This document shows, in pieces, positions 47,501 to 63,900 of a stretch of 64,000 nt of DNA. The translations under genes and the position numbers were made by a program. Every line of letters begins with the position of its first letter. Position 1 is the stretch's first letter. Source of the stretch: Siphonodentalium dalli (Eukaryota; Mollusca; Scaphopoda; Gadilida; Siphonodentaliidae); the NCBI GenBank assembly GCA_032622095.1, contig CP136067.1, forward strand, positions 194,516,052 through 194,580,051. The letters are read 5' to 3'. Below the pieces are notes generated by a model. It worked only from the letters and a program-made list of their open reading frames with translations, ran no database searches and was not told the origin of the DNA.

Positions 47501-50500
47501 CAGAAGTAACCTGGATATTAGATCAATACCGAATAAAGGGACATTAGGACCATTACAGAAGTAACCTGGATATTAGATATATACCGAATAAAGGGACATT
47601 AGGACCATTACAGAAGTAACCTGGATATTAGATCTATACCGAATAAAGTGACATTAGGACCATTACAGAAGTAACCTGGATATTAGATCTATACCGAATA
47701 AAGTGACATTAGGACCATTACAGAAGTAACCTGGATATTAGATCTATACCTAATAAAGTGACATTAGGACCATTACAGAAGTAACCTGGATATTAGATCT
47801 ATACCTAATAAAGTGACATTAGGACCATTACAGAAGTAACCTGGATATTAGATCTATACCGAATAAAGTGACATTAGGACCATTACAGAAGTAACCTGGA
47901 TATTAGATCAATACCGAATAAAGGGACATTAGGACCATTACAGAAGTAACCTGGATATTAGATCTATACCGAATAAAGTGACATTAGGACCATTACATAA
48001 GTAACCTGGATATTAGATCTATACCGAATAAAGTGACATTAGGACCATTACAGAAGTAACATGGATATTAGATCAATACCGAATAAAGTGACATTAGGAC
48101 CATTACAGAAGTAACCTGGATATTAGATCTATACCGAATAAAGTGACATTAGGACCATTACAGAAGTAACCTGGATATTAGATATATACCGAATAAAGTG
48201 ACATTAGGACCATTACAGAAGTAACCTGGATATTAGATCAATACCGAATAAAGTGACATTAGGACCATTACAGAAGTAACCTGGATATTAGATATATACC
48301 GAATAACGGGACATTAGGACCATTACAGAAGTAACCTGGATATTAGATCTATACCGAATAAAGGGACATTAGGACGATTACAGAAGTAACCCGGATATTA
48401 GATCTATACCGAATAAAGTGACATTAGGACCATTACAGAAGTAACCTGGATATTAGATCAATACCGAATAAAGTGACATTAGGACCATTACATAAGTAAC
48501 CTGGATATTAGATCAATACCGAATAAAGGGACATTAGGACCATTACAGAAGTAACCTGGATATTAGATCTATACCGAATAAAGTGACATTAGGACGATTA
48601 CAGAAGTAACCTGGATATTAGATCTATACCGAATAAAGTGACATTAGGACCATTACAGAAGTAACCTGGATATTAGATCAATACCGAATAAAGGGACATT
48701 AGGACCATTACAGAAGTAACCTGGATATTAGATCAATACCGAATAACATGACATTAGGACCATTACAGAAGTAACCTGGATATTAGATCTATACCGAATA
48801 AAGTGACATTAGGACCATTACAGAAGTAACCTGGATATTAGATCAATACTGAATAACGGGACATTAGGACCATTACAGAAGTAACCTGGATATTAGATCT
48901 ATACCGAATAAAGTGACATTAGGACCATTACAGAAGTAACCTGGATATTAGATCTATACCGAATAAAGTGACATTAGGACCATTACAGAAGTAACCTGGA
49001 TATTAGATCTATACCGAATAAAGGGACATTAGGACCATTACAGAAGTAACATGGATATTAGATCTATACCGAATAAAGTGACATTAGGACCATTACAGAA
49101 GTAACCTGGATATTAGATCTATACCGAATAAAGTGACATTAGGACCATTACAGAAGTAACCTGGATATTAGATCTATACCGAATAAAGTGACATTAGGAC
49201 GATTACAGAAGTAACCTGGATATTAGATCAATACCGAATAACCTGACATTAGGACCATTACAGAAGTAACCTGGATATTAGATCTATACCGAAGAAAGTG
49301 ACATTAGGACCATTACAGAAGTAACCTGGATATTAGATCTATACCGAATAAAGGGACATTAGGACCATTACAGAAGTAACCTGGATATTAGATATATACC
49401 GAATAAAGGGACATTAGGACCATTACAGAAGTAACCTGGATATTAGATCTATACCGAATAAAGGGACATTAGGACCATTACTGAAGTAACCTGGATATTA
49501 GATCTATACCTAATAAAGAGACATTAGGACGATTACAGAAGTAACCTGGATATTAGATCTATACCGAATAAAGTGACATTAGGACGATTACAGAAGTAAC
49601 CTGGATATTAGATCTATACCGACTAACGGGACATTAGGACCATTACAGAAGTAACCTGGATATTAGATCAATACCGAATAAAGTGACATTAGGACCATTA
49701 CAGAAGTAACCTGGATATTAGATCAATACCGAATAAAGTGACATTAGGACCATTACAGAAGTAACCTGGATATTAGATCTATACCGAATAAAGGGACATT
49801 AGGACCATTACAGAAGTAACCTGGATATTAGATCTATACCGAATAAAGTGACATTAGGACCATTACTGAAGTAACCTGGATATTAGATCAATACCGAATA
49901 AAGGGACATTAGGACCATTACAGAAGTAACCTGGATATTAGATCTATACCGAATAAAGGGACATTAGGACCATTACAGAAGTAACCTGGATATTAGATCT
50001 ATACCGAATAAAGGGACATTAGGACCATTACAGAAGTAACCTGGATATTAGATCAATACCGAATAAAGTGACATTAGGACCATTACAGAAGTAACCTGGA
50101 TATTATATCTATACCTAATAAAGTGACATTAGGACCATTACAGAAGTAACCTGGATATTAGATCTATACCGAATAACGTGACATTAGGACCATTACAGAA
50201 GTAACCTGGATATTAGATCAATACCGAATAAAGGGACATTAGGACCATTACAGAAGTAACCTGGATATTAGATCTATACCGAATAAAGGGACATTAGGAC
50301 CATTACATAAGTAACCTGGATATTAGATCTATACCGAATAACGTGACATTAGGACCATTACAGAAGTAACCTGGATATTATATCTATACCTAATAAAGTG
50401 ACATTAGGACCATTACAGAAGTAACCTGGATATTAGATCTATACCGAATAACGTGACATTAGGACCATTACAGAAGTAACCTGGATATTAGATCAATACC

Positions 50501-53500
50501 GAATAAAGGGACATTAGGACCATTACAGAAGTAACCTGGATATTAGATCTATACCGAATAAAGGGACATTAGGACCATTACATAAGTAACCTGGATATTA
50601 GATCTATACCGAATAACGTGACATTAGGACCATTACAGAAGTAACCTGGATATTAGATCTATACCGAATAAAGGGACATTAGGACCATTACAGAAGTAAC
50701 CTGGATATTAGATCTATACCGAATAAAGGGACATTAGGACCATTACATAAGTAACCTGGATATTAGATATACCGAATAACGTGACATTAGGACCATTACA
50801 GAAGTAACCTGGATATTAGATCTATACCGAATAAAGGGACATTAGGACCATTACAGAAGTAACCTGGATATTAGATCTATACCGAATAAAGGGACATTAG
50901 GACCATTACATAAGTAACCTGGATATTAGATATACCGAATAAAGGGACATTAGGACCATTACAGAAGTAACCTGGATATTAGATCTATACCGAATAAAGT
51001 GACATTAGGACCATTACAGAAGTAACCTGGATATTAGATCTATACCGAATAAAGTGACATTAGGACCATTACAGAAGTAACCTGGATATTAGATCTATAC
51101 CGAATAACCTGACATTAGGACGATTACAGAAGTAACCTGGATATTAGATCAATACCGAATAAAGTGACATTAGGACCATTACAGAAGTAACCTGGATATT
51201 AGATCTATACCGAATAAAGTGACATTAGGACCGAATAAAGTGACATTAGGACGATTACAGAAGTAACCTGGATATTAGATCTATACCGAATAAAGTGACA
51301 TTAGGACCATTACAGAAGTAACCTGGATATTAGATCTATACCGAATAAAGGGACATTAGGACCATTACAGAAGTAACCTGGATATTAGATCTATACCGAA
51401 TAAAGTGACATTAGGACCATTACAGAAGTAACCTGGATATTAGATCTATACCGAATAAAGTGACATTAGGACCATTACAGAAGTAACCTGGATATAAGAT
51501 CAATACCGAATAAAGTGACATTAGGACCATTACAGAAGTAACCTGGATATTAGATCTATACCGAATAAAGTGACATTAGGACCATTACAGAAGTAACCTG
51601 GATATTAGATCTATACCGAATAAAGTGACATTAGGACCATTACAGAAGTAACCTGGATATTAGATCTATACCGAATAAAGTGACATTAGGACGATTACTG
51701 AAGTAACCTGGATATTAGATCTATATCGAATAAAGGGACATTAGGACCATTACAGAAGTAACCTGGATATTAGATCAATACCGAATAAAGTGACATTAGG
51801 ACCATTACAGAAGTAACCTGGATATTAGATCAATACCGAATAAAGGGACATTAGGACCATTACAGAAGTAACCTGGATATTAGATCAATACCGAATAAAG
51901 TGACATTAGGACCATTACATAAGTAACCTGGATATTAGATCAATACCGAATAAAGGGACATTAGGACCATTACAGAAGTAACCTCGATATTAGATCAATA
52001 CCGAATAAAGTGACATTAGGACCATTACATAAGTAACCTGGATATTAGATCAATACCGAATAACGTGACATTAGGACCATTACAGAAGTAACCTGGATAT
52101 TAGATCTATACCGAATAAAGTGACATTAGGACCATTACAGAAGTAACCAGGATATTAGATCTATACCTAATAAAGTGACATTAGGACCATTACAGAAGTA
52201 ACCTGGATATTAGATCTATACCGAATAAAGGGACATTAGGACCATTACAGAAGTAACCTGGATATTAGATCAATACCGAATAAAGTGACATTAGGACCAT
52301 TACAGAAGTAACCTGGATATTAGATCAATACCGAATAAAGTGACATTAGGACCATTACAGAAGTAACCTGGATATTAGATCTATACCGAATAACGTGACA
52401 TTAGGACCATTACAGAAGTAACCTGGATATTAGATCTATACCAAATAAAGTGACATTAGGACCATTACAGAAGTAACCTGGATATTAGATATATACCGAA
52501 TAAAGTGACATTAGGACGATTACAGAAGTAACCTGGATATTAGATCTATACCGAATAAAGGGACATTAGGACGATTACAGAAGTAACCTGGATATTAGAT
52601 ATATACCGAATAAAGTGACATTAGGACCATTACAGAAGTAACCTGGATATTAGATCTATACCGAATAAAGGGACATTAGGACCATTACAGAAGTAACCAG
52701 GATATTAGATCTATACCGAATAAAGTGACATTAGGACCATTACATAAGTAACCTGGATATTAGATATATACCGAATAAAGGGACATTAGGACCATTACAG
52801 AAGTAACCTGGATATTAGATCTATACCGAATAACGGGACATTAGGACCATTACAGAAGTAACCTGGATATTAGATCAATACCGAATAAAGTGACATTAGG
52901 ACCATTACAGAAGTAACCTGGATATTAGATATATACCGAATAAAGTGACATTAGGACCATTACAGAAGTAACCTGGATATTAGATCTATACCGAATAAAG
53001 GGACATTAGGACGATTACAGAAGTAACCTGGATATTAGATCAATACCGAATAAAGTGACATTAGGACCATTACAGAAGTAACCTGGATATTAGATATATA
53101 CCGAATAAAGTGACATTAGGACCATTACAGAAGTAACCTGGATATTAGATCTATACCGAATAAAGTGACATTAGGACCATTACAGAAGTAACCTGGATAT
53201 TAGATATATACCGAATAAAGGGACATTAGGACGATTACTGAAGTAACCTGGATATTAGATCTATACCGAATAAAGTGACATTAGGACCATTACAGAAGTA
53301 ACCTGGATATTAGATATATACCGAATAAAGGGACATTAGGACGATTACTGAAGTAACCTGGATATTAGATCTATACCGAATAAAGTGACATTAGGACCAT
53401 TACAGAAGTAACCTGGATATTATATATATACCGAATAAAGTGACATTAGGACCATTACTGAAGTAACCTGGATATTAGATCTATACCGAATAAAGTGACA

Positions 53501-55639
53501 TTAGGACCATTACATAAGTAACCTGGATATTAGATCTATACCGAATAAAGTGACATTAGGACCATTACAGAAGTAACCTGGATATTAGATCTATACCGAA
53601 TAAAGTGACATTAGGACCATTACAGAAGTAACCTGGATATTAGATCTATACCGAATAAAGTGACATTAGGACCATTACAGAAGTAACCTGGATATTAGAT
53701 CAATACCGAATAAAGGGACATTAGGACCATTACAGAAGTAACCTGGATATTAGATCTATACCGAATAAAGGGACATTAGGACCATTACAGAAGTAACCTG
53801 GATATTAGATCAATACCGAATAAAGTGACATTAGGACCATTACAGAAGTAACCTGGATATTAGATCTATACCGAATAAAGGGACATTAGGACCATTACAG
53901 AAGTAACCTGGATATTAGATCTATACCGAATAAAGGGACATTAGGACAATTACAGAAGTAACCTGGATATTAGATCAATACCGAATAAAGTGACATTAGG
54001 ACCATTACAGAAGTAACCTGGATATTAGATCTATACCGAATAAAGGGACATTAGGACCATTACAGAAGTAACCTGGATATTAGATCAATACCGAATAAAG
54101 TGACATTAGGACCATTACAGAAGTAACCTGGATATTAGATCAATACCGAATAAAGGGACATTAGGACCATTACAGAAGTAACCTGGATATTAGATCTATA
54201 CCGAATAAAGGGACATTAGGACCATTACAGAAGTAACCTGGATATTAGATCAATACCGAATAACCTGACATTAGGACCATTACAGAAGTAACCTGGATAT
54301 TAGATCTATACCGAATAAAGGGACATTAGGACCATTACAGAAGTAACCTGGATATTAGATCTATACCTAATAAAGTGACATTAGGACCATTACAGAAGTA
54401 ACCTGGATATTAGATCTATACCGAATAAAGTGACATTAGGACCATTACAGAAGTAACCTGGATATTAGATCTATACCGAATAAAGTGACATTAGGACCAT
54501 TACAGAAGTAACCTGGATATTAGATCTATACCGAATAAAGTGACATTAGGACCATTACATAAGTAACCTGGATATTAGATCTATACCGAATAAAGTGACA
54601 TTAGGACCATTACAGAAGTAACCTGGGTATTATATCAATACCGAATAAAGTGACATTAGGACCATTACAGAAGTAACCTGGATATTAGATCAATACCGAA
54701 TAAAGTGACATTAGGACCATTACAGAAGTAACCTGGATATTAGATCTATAACGAATAAAGTGACATTAGGACCATTACAGAAGTAACCTGGATATTAGAT
54801 CAATACCGAATAAAGGGACATTAGGACCATTACAGAAGTAACCTGGATATTAGATCTATACCGAATAAAGGGACATTAGGACCATTACAGAAGTAACCTG
54901 TATATTAGATATATACCGAATAAAGGGACATTAGGACGATTACAGAAGTAACCTGGATATTAGATCAATACCGAATAAAGGGACATTAGGACCATTACAG
55001 AAGTAACCTGGATATTAGATCTATACCGAATAAAGTGACATTAGGACCATTACAGAAGTAACCTGGATATTAGATATATACCGAATAAAGTGACATTAGG
55101 ACCATTACAGAAGTAACCTGGATATTAGATCTATACCGAATAACGTGACATTAGGACGATTACAGAAGTAACCTGGATATTAGATCTATACCGAATAAAG
55201 GGACATTAGGACCATTACAGAAGTAACCTGGATATTAGATCTATACCGAATAAAGTGACATTAGGACCATTACAGAAGTAACCTGGATATTAGATCTATA
55301 CCGAATAAAGTGACATTAGGACCATTACAGAAGTAACCTCGATATTAGATCTATACCGAATAAAGTGACATTAGGACCATTACAGAAGTAACCTGGATAT
55401 TAGATCTATACCGAATAAAGTGACATTAGGACCATTACAGAAGTAACCTCGATATTAGATCTATACCGAATAAAGGGACATTAGGACCATTACAGAAGTA
55501 ACCTGGATATTAGATCAATACCGAATAAAGTGACATTAGGACCATTACAGAAGTAACCTGGATATTAGATCTATACCGAATAACGGGACATTAGGACCAT
55601 TACATAAGTAACCTGGATATTAGATCTATACCGAATAAA

Positions 55640-57960
55640 GTGACATTAGGACCATTACAGAAGTAACCTCGATATTAGATCTATACCGAATAAAGTGACA
55701 TTAGGACCATTACAGAAGTAACCTCGATATTAGATCTATACCGAATAAAGTGACATTAGGACCATTACAGAAGTAACCTCGATATTAGATCTATACCGAA
55801 TAAAGGGACATTAGGACCATTACAGAAGTAACCTGGATATTAGATCAATACCGAATAAAGAGACATTAGGACCATTACAGAAGTAACTTGGATATTAGAT
55901 CTATACCGAATAAAGTGACATTAGGACCATTACAGAAGTAACCTGGATATTAGATCTATACCGAATAAAGTGACATTAGGACCATTACATAAGTAACCTG
56001 GATATTAGAACTATACCGAATAAAGGGACATTAGGACCATTACATAAGTAACCTGGATATTAGATCTATACCGAATAAAGGGACATTAGGACCATTACAG
56101 AAGTAACCTGGATATTAGATCAATACCGAATAAAGGGGCATTAGGACCATTACAGAAGTAACCAGGATATTAGATCTATACCGAATAAAGTGACATTAGG
56201 ACCATTACAGAAGTAACCTCGATATTAGATCAATACCGAATAAAGTGACATTAGGACGATTACAGAAGTAACCTGGATATTAGATCTATACCGAATAAAG
56301 GGACATTAGGACGATTACATAAGTAACCTGGATATTAGATCAATACCGAATAAAGTGACATTAGGACCATTACAGAAGTAACCTGGATATTAGATATATA
56401 CCGAATAAAGTGACATTAGGACGATTACAGAAGTAACCTGGATATTAGATATATACCGAATAAAGTGACATTAGGACGATTACAGAAGTAACCTGGATAT
56501 TAGATCAATACCGAATAAAGTGACATTAGGACCATTACAGAAGTAACCTGGATATTAGATCTATACCGAATAAAGTGACATTAGGACGATTACAGAAGTA
56601 ACCTGGATATTAGATCTATACCGAATAAAGGGACATTAGGACGATTACAGAAGTAACCTGGATATTAGATCTATACCGAATAAAGGGACATTAGGACCAT
56701 TACATAAGTAACCTGGATATTAGATCTATACCGAATAAAGTGACATTAGGACCATTACAGAAGTAACCTGGATATTAGATCTATACCTAATAAAGGGACA
56801 TTAGGACGATTACATAAGTAACCTGGATATTAGATCTATACCTAATAAAGGGACATTAGGACGATTACATAAGTAACCTGGATATTAGATCTATACCGAA
56901 TAAAGGGACATTAGGACGATTACAGAAGTAACCTGGATATTAGATCTATACCGAATAAAGGGACATTAGGACCATTACAGAAGTAACCTGGATATTAGAT
57001 CAATACCGAATAAAGTGACATTAGGACCATTACAGAAGTAACCTGGATATTAGATCTATACCGAATAACGGGACATTAGGACCATTACATAAGTAACCTG
57101 GATATTAGATCTATACCGAATAAAGTGACATTAGGACCATTACAGAAGTAACCTCGATATTAGATCTATACCGAATAAAGTGACATTAGGACGATTACAG
57201 AAGTAACCTGGATATTAGATCAATACCGAATAAAGTGACATTAGGACCATTACAGAAGTAACCTCGATATTAGATCTATACTGAATAAAGGGACATTAGG
57301 ACCATTACAGAAGTAACCTGGATATTAGATCAATACCGAATAAAGAGACATTAGGACCATTACAGAAGTAACTTGGATATTAGATCTATACCGAATAAAG
57401 TGACATTAGGACCATTACAGAAGTAACCTGGATATTAGATCTATACCGAATAAAGTGACATTAGGACCATTACATAAGTAACCTGGATATTAGAACTATA
57501 CCGAATAAAGGGACATTAGGACCATTACATAAGTAACCTGGATATTAGATCTATACCGAATAAAGTGACATTAGGACCATTACATAAGTAACCTGGATAT
57601 TAGATCTATACCGAATAAAGGGACATTAGGACCATTACAGAAGTAACCTGGATATTAGATCAATACCGAATAAAGGGGCATTAGGACCATTACAGAAGTA
57701 ACCAGGATATTAGATCTATACCGAATAAAGTGACATTAGGACCATTACAGAAGTAACCTCGATATTAGATCAATACCGAATAAAGTGACATTAGGACGAT
57801 TACAGAAGTAACCTGGATATTAGATCTATACCGAATAAAGGGACATTAGGACGATTACATAAGTAACCTGGATATTAGATCAATACCGAATAAAGTGACA
57901 TTAGGACCATTACAGAAGTAACCTGGATATTAGATATATACCGAATAAAGTGACATTAGG
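55640..57960. repeat. Long displaced duplication inside the satellite (27-28 units)
   Basis: Rare variants recur in the same order: AAGAGACATTAGG with AACTTGG (55,861 and 57,346, offset 1485 bp = 27 units), TTAGAACTATACC, and AAGGGGCATTAGG with AACCAGG (56,131 and 57,671, offset 1540 bp = 28 units). The offset grows by one unit because the second block has one extra unit with AAAGTG. Confidence 0.88.
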
Positions 57961-60900
57961 ACGATTACAGAAGTAACCTGGATATTAGATCTATACCGAA
58001 TAACATGACATTAGGACGATTACAGAAGTAACCTGGATATTAGATCTATACCGAATAAAGTGACATTAGGACGATTACAGAAGTAACCTGGATATTAGAT
58101 ATATACCGAATAAAGTGACATTAGGACCATTACAGAAGTAACCCGGATATTAGATCTATACCGAATAAAGTGACATTAGGACGATTACAGAAGTAACCTG
58201 GATATTAGATATATACCGAATAAAGTGACATTAGGACCATTACAGAAGTAACCCGGATATTAGATCTATACCGAATAAAGTGACATTAGGACCATTACAG
58301 AAGTACCCTGGATATTAGATCTATACCGAATAAAGTGACATTAGGACCATTACAGAAGTAACCTGGATATTAGATATATACCGAATAAAGGGACATTAGG
58401 ACGATTACAGAAGTAACCTGGATATTAGATCAATACTGAATAAAGTGACATTAGGATCATTACAGAAGTAACCTGGATATTAGATCAATACCGAATAAAG
58501 TGACATTAGGACCATTACAGAAGTAACCTGGATATTAGATCTATACCTAATAAAGGGACATTAGGACGATTACATAAGTAACCTGGATATTAGATCTATA
58601 CCGAATAAAGGGACATTAGGACGATTACAGAAGTAACCTGGATATTAGATCTATACTGAATAAAGTGACATTAGGACCATTACAGAAGTAACCTGGATAT
58701 TAGATCAATACCGAATAAAGTGACATTAGGACCATTACAGAAGTAACCTGGATATTAGATCAATACCGAATAAAGGGACATTAGGACGATTACATAAGTA
58801 ACCTGGATATTAGATATATACCGAATAAAGTGACATTAGGACCATTACAGAAGTAACCTGGATATTAGATATATACCGAATAAAGTGACATTAGGACCAT
58901 TACAGAAGTAACCTGGATATTAGATATATACCGAATAAAGTGACATTAGGACCATTACAGAAGTAACCTGGATATTAGATATATACCGAATAAAGTGACA
59001 TTAGGACCATTACAGAAGTAACCTGGATATTAGATATATACCGAATAAAGGGACATTAGGACCATTACAGAAGTAACCTGGATATTAGATCTATACCGAA
59101 TAAAGTGACATTAGGACCATTACAGAAGTAACCTGGATATTAGATCAATACCGAATAACCTGACATTAGGACCATTACAGAAGTAACCTGGATATTAGAT
59201 ATATACCGAATAAAGGGACATTAGGACCATTACAGAAGTAACCTGGATATTAGATCTATACCGAATAAAGTGACATTAGGACGATTACAGAAGTAACCTG
59301 GATATTAGATCAATACCGAATAAAGTGACATTAGGACCATTACAGAAGTAACCTGGATATTAGATCTATACCGAATAACGGGACATTAGGACCATTACAG
59401 AAGTAACCTGGATATTAGATATATACCGAATAAAGGGACATTAGGACCATTACAGAAGTAACCTGGATATTAGATCTATACCGAATAAAGTGACATTAGG
59501 ACCATTACAGAAGTAACCTGGATATTAGATCAATACCGAATAACCTGACATTAGGACCATTACAGAAGTAACCTGGATATTAGATATATACCGAATAAAG
59601 GGACATTAGGACCATTACAGAAGTAACCTGGATATTAGATCTATACCGAATAAAGTGACATTAGGACGATTACAGAAGTAACCTGGATATTAGATCAATA
59701 CCGAATAAAGTGACATTAGGACGATTACAGAAGTAACCTGGATATTAGATCAATACCGAATAAAGTGACATTAGGACCATTACAGAAGTAACCTGGATAT
59801 TATATCTATACCGAATAAAGTGACATTAGGACCATTACAGAAGTAACCTGGATATTAGATCAATACCGAATAAAGTGACATTAGGACCATTACAGAAGTA
59901 ACCTGGATATTAGATCTATACCGAATAAAGGGACATTAGGACCATTACAGAAGTAACCTGGATATTAGATCTATACCGAATAAAGGGACATTAGGACCAT
60001 TACAGAAGTAACCTGGATATTAGATCTATACCGAATAACGGGACATTAGGACCATTACAGAAGTAACCTGGATATTATATCTATACCGAATAAAGTGACA
60101 TTAGGACCATTACATAAGTAACCTGGATATTAGATCTATACCGAATAACATGACATTAGGACCATTACAGAAGTAACCTGGATATTAGATCTATACCGAA
60201 TAAAGTGACATTAGGACCATTACAGAAGTAACCTGGATATTAGATCTATACCGAATAAAGTGACATTAGGACCATTACAGAAGTAACCTGGATATTAGAT
60301 CTATACCGAATAAAGTGACATTAGGACGATTACAGAAGTAACCTGGATATTAGATCTATACCGAATAAAGTGACATTAGGACCATTACAGAAGTAACCTG
60401 GATATTAGATCTATACCGAATAAAGTGACATTAGGACGATTACAGAAGTAACCAGGATATTAGATCTATACCGAATAAAGTGACATTAGGACGATTACAG
60501 AAGTAACCTGGATATTAGATCTATACCGAATAAAGTGACATTAGGACCATTACATAAGTAACCTGGGTATTAGATCTATACCGAATAAAGTGACATTAGG
60601 ACCATTACAGTAGTAACCTGGATATTAGATCTATACCGAATAAAGGGACATTAGGACCATTACAGAAGTAACCTGGATATTAGATCAATACCGAATAAAG
60701 GGACATTAGGACGATTACAGAAGTAACCTGGATATTAGATCTATACCGAATAAAGTGACATTAGGACCATTACAGAAGTAACCTGGATATTAGATCTATA
60801 CCGAATAAAGGGACATTAGGACGATTACAGAAGTAACCTGGATATTAGATCAATACCGAATAAAGGGACATTAGGACGATTACAGAAGTAACCTGGATAT

Positions 60901-63900
60901 TAGATCTATACCGAATAAAGTGACATTAGGACCATTACAGAAGTAACCTGGATATTAGATCTATACCGAATAAAGTGACATTAGGACGATTACTGAAGTA
61001 ACCTGGATATTAGATCTATACCGAATAAAGTGACATTAGGACCATTACAGAAGTAACCTATATGAGATCTATACCGAATAAAGGGACATTAGGACCATTA
61101 CAGAAGTAACCTGGATATTAGATCTATACCGAATAACGGGACATTAGGACCATTACAGAAGTAACCTGGATATTAGATCTATACCGAATAAAGGGACATT
61201 AGGACCATTACAGAAGTAACCTGGATATTAGATATATACCGAATAAAGGGACATTAGGACCATTACAGAAGTAACCTGGATATTAGATCTATACCGAATA
61301 AAGTGACATTAGGACCATTACAGAAGTAACCTGGATATTAGATCTATACCGAATAAAGTGACATTAGGACCATTACAGAAGTAACCTGGATATTAGATCT
61401 ATACCGAATAAAGTGACATTAGGACCATTACAGTAGTAACCTGGATATTAGATCTATACCGAATAAAGTGACATTAGGACCATTACAGAAGTAACCTGGA
61501 TATTAGATCTATACCGAATAAAGTGACATTAGGACCATTACAGAAGTAACCTGGATATTAGATCTATACCGAATAAAGTGACATTAGGACCATTACAGAA
61601 GTAACCTGGATATTAGATCTATACCGAATAAAGTGACATTAGGACCATTACAGAAGTAACCTGGATATTAGATATATACCGAATAAAGGGACATTAGGAC
61701 CATTACAGAAGTAACCTGGATATTAGATCTATACCGAATAAAGTGACATTAGGACCATTACAGAAGTAACCTGGATATTAGATATATACCTAATAAAGTG
61801 ACATTAGGACCATTACAGAAGTAACCTGGATATTAGATCTATACCGAATAAAGTGACATTAGGACCATTACATAAGTAACCTATATTAGATCTATACCTA
61901 ATAAAGTGACATTAGGACCATTACAGAAGTAACCTGGATATTAGATATATACCGAATAAAGTGACATTAGGACGATTACAGAAGTAACCTGGATATTAGA
62001 TCTATACCGAATAAAGGGACATTAGGACGATTACAGAAGTAACCTGGATATTAGATCTATACCGAATAAAGGGACATTAGGACCATTACATAAGTAACCT
62101 GGATATTAGATCTATACCGAATAAAGTGACATTAGGACCATTACAGAAGTAACCTGGATATTAGATCTATACCGAATAAAGTGACATTAGGACCATTACA
62201 GAAGTAACCTGGATATTAGATCTATACCGAATAAAGTGACATTAGGACCATTACAGAAGTAACCTGGATATTAGATCTATACCGAATAAAGTGACATTAG
62301 GACGATTACAGAAGTAACCTGGATATTAGATCTATACCGAATAAAGTGACATTAGGACGATTACAGAAGTAACCTGGATATTAGATCAATACCGAATAAA
62401 GGGACATTAGGACCATTACAGAAGTAACCTGGATATTAGATCTATACCGAATAAAGTGACATTAGGACCATTACATAAGTAACCTGGATATTAGATCTAT
62501 ACCGAATAAAGTGACATTAGGACCATTACAGAAGTAACCTGGATATTAGATCTATACCGAATAAAGGGACATTAGGACCATTACAGAAGTAACCTGGATA
62601 TTAGATCTATACCGAATAAAGTGACATTAGGACGATTACAGAAGTAACCTGGATATTAGATCTATACCGAATAAAGGGACATTAGGACCATTACAGAAGT
62701 AACCTGGATATTAGATCAATACCGAATAACGGGACATTAGGACCATTACAGAAGTAACCTGGATATTAGATCTATACCGAATAAAGTGACATTAGGACCA
62801 TTACAGAAGTAACCTGGATATTAGATCAATACCGAATAAAGTGACATTAGGACCATTACAGAAGTAACCTGGATATTAGATCTATACCGAATAAAGTGAC
62901 ATTAGGACCATTACTGAAGTAACCTGGATATTAGATCTATACCGAATAAAGGGACATTAGGACCATTACAGAAGTAACCTGGATATTAGATATATACCTA
63001 ATAAAGTGACATTAGGACCATTACAGAAGTAACCTGGATATTAGATCTATACCGAATAAAGGGACATTAGGACCATTACAGAAGTAACCTGGATATTAGA
63101 TCTATACCGAATAAAGGGACATTAGGACCATTACAGAAGTAACCTGGATATTAGATCAATACCGAATAACGGGACATTAGGACCATTACAGAAGTAACCT
63201 GGATATTAGATCTATACCGAATAAAGTGACATTAGGACCATTACAGAAGTAACCTGGATATTAGATCAATACCGAATAAAGTGACATTAGGACCATTACA
63301 GAAGTAACCTGGATATTAGATCTATACCGAATAAAGTGACATTAGGACCATTACAGAAGTAACCTGGATATTAGATCTATACCGAATAAAGGGACATTAG
63401 GACCATTACAGAAGTAACCTGGATATTAGATCTATACCGAATAAAGGGACATTAGGACCATTACATAAGTAACCTGGATATTAGATCTATACCGAATAAC
63501 ATGACATTAGGACGATTACAGAAGTAACCTGGATATTAGATCTATACCGAATAACGGGACATTAGGACCATTACAGAAGTAACCTGGATATTAGATCTAT
63601 ACCGAATAAAGTGACATTAGGACCATTACAGAAGTAACCTGGATATTAGATCTATACCGAATAAAGTGACATTAGGACCATTACAGAAGTAACCTGGATA
63701 TTAGATATATACCGAATAAAGGGACATTAGGACCATTACAGAAGTAACCTGGATATTAGATCTATACCGAATAACCTGACATTAGGACGATTACAGAAGT
63801 AACCTGGATATTAGATCAATACCGAATAAAGTGACATTAGGACCATTACAGAAGTAACCTGGATATTAGATCTATACCGAATAAAGGGACATTAGGACCA

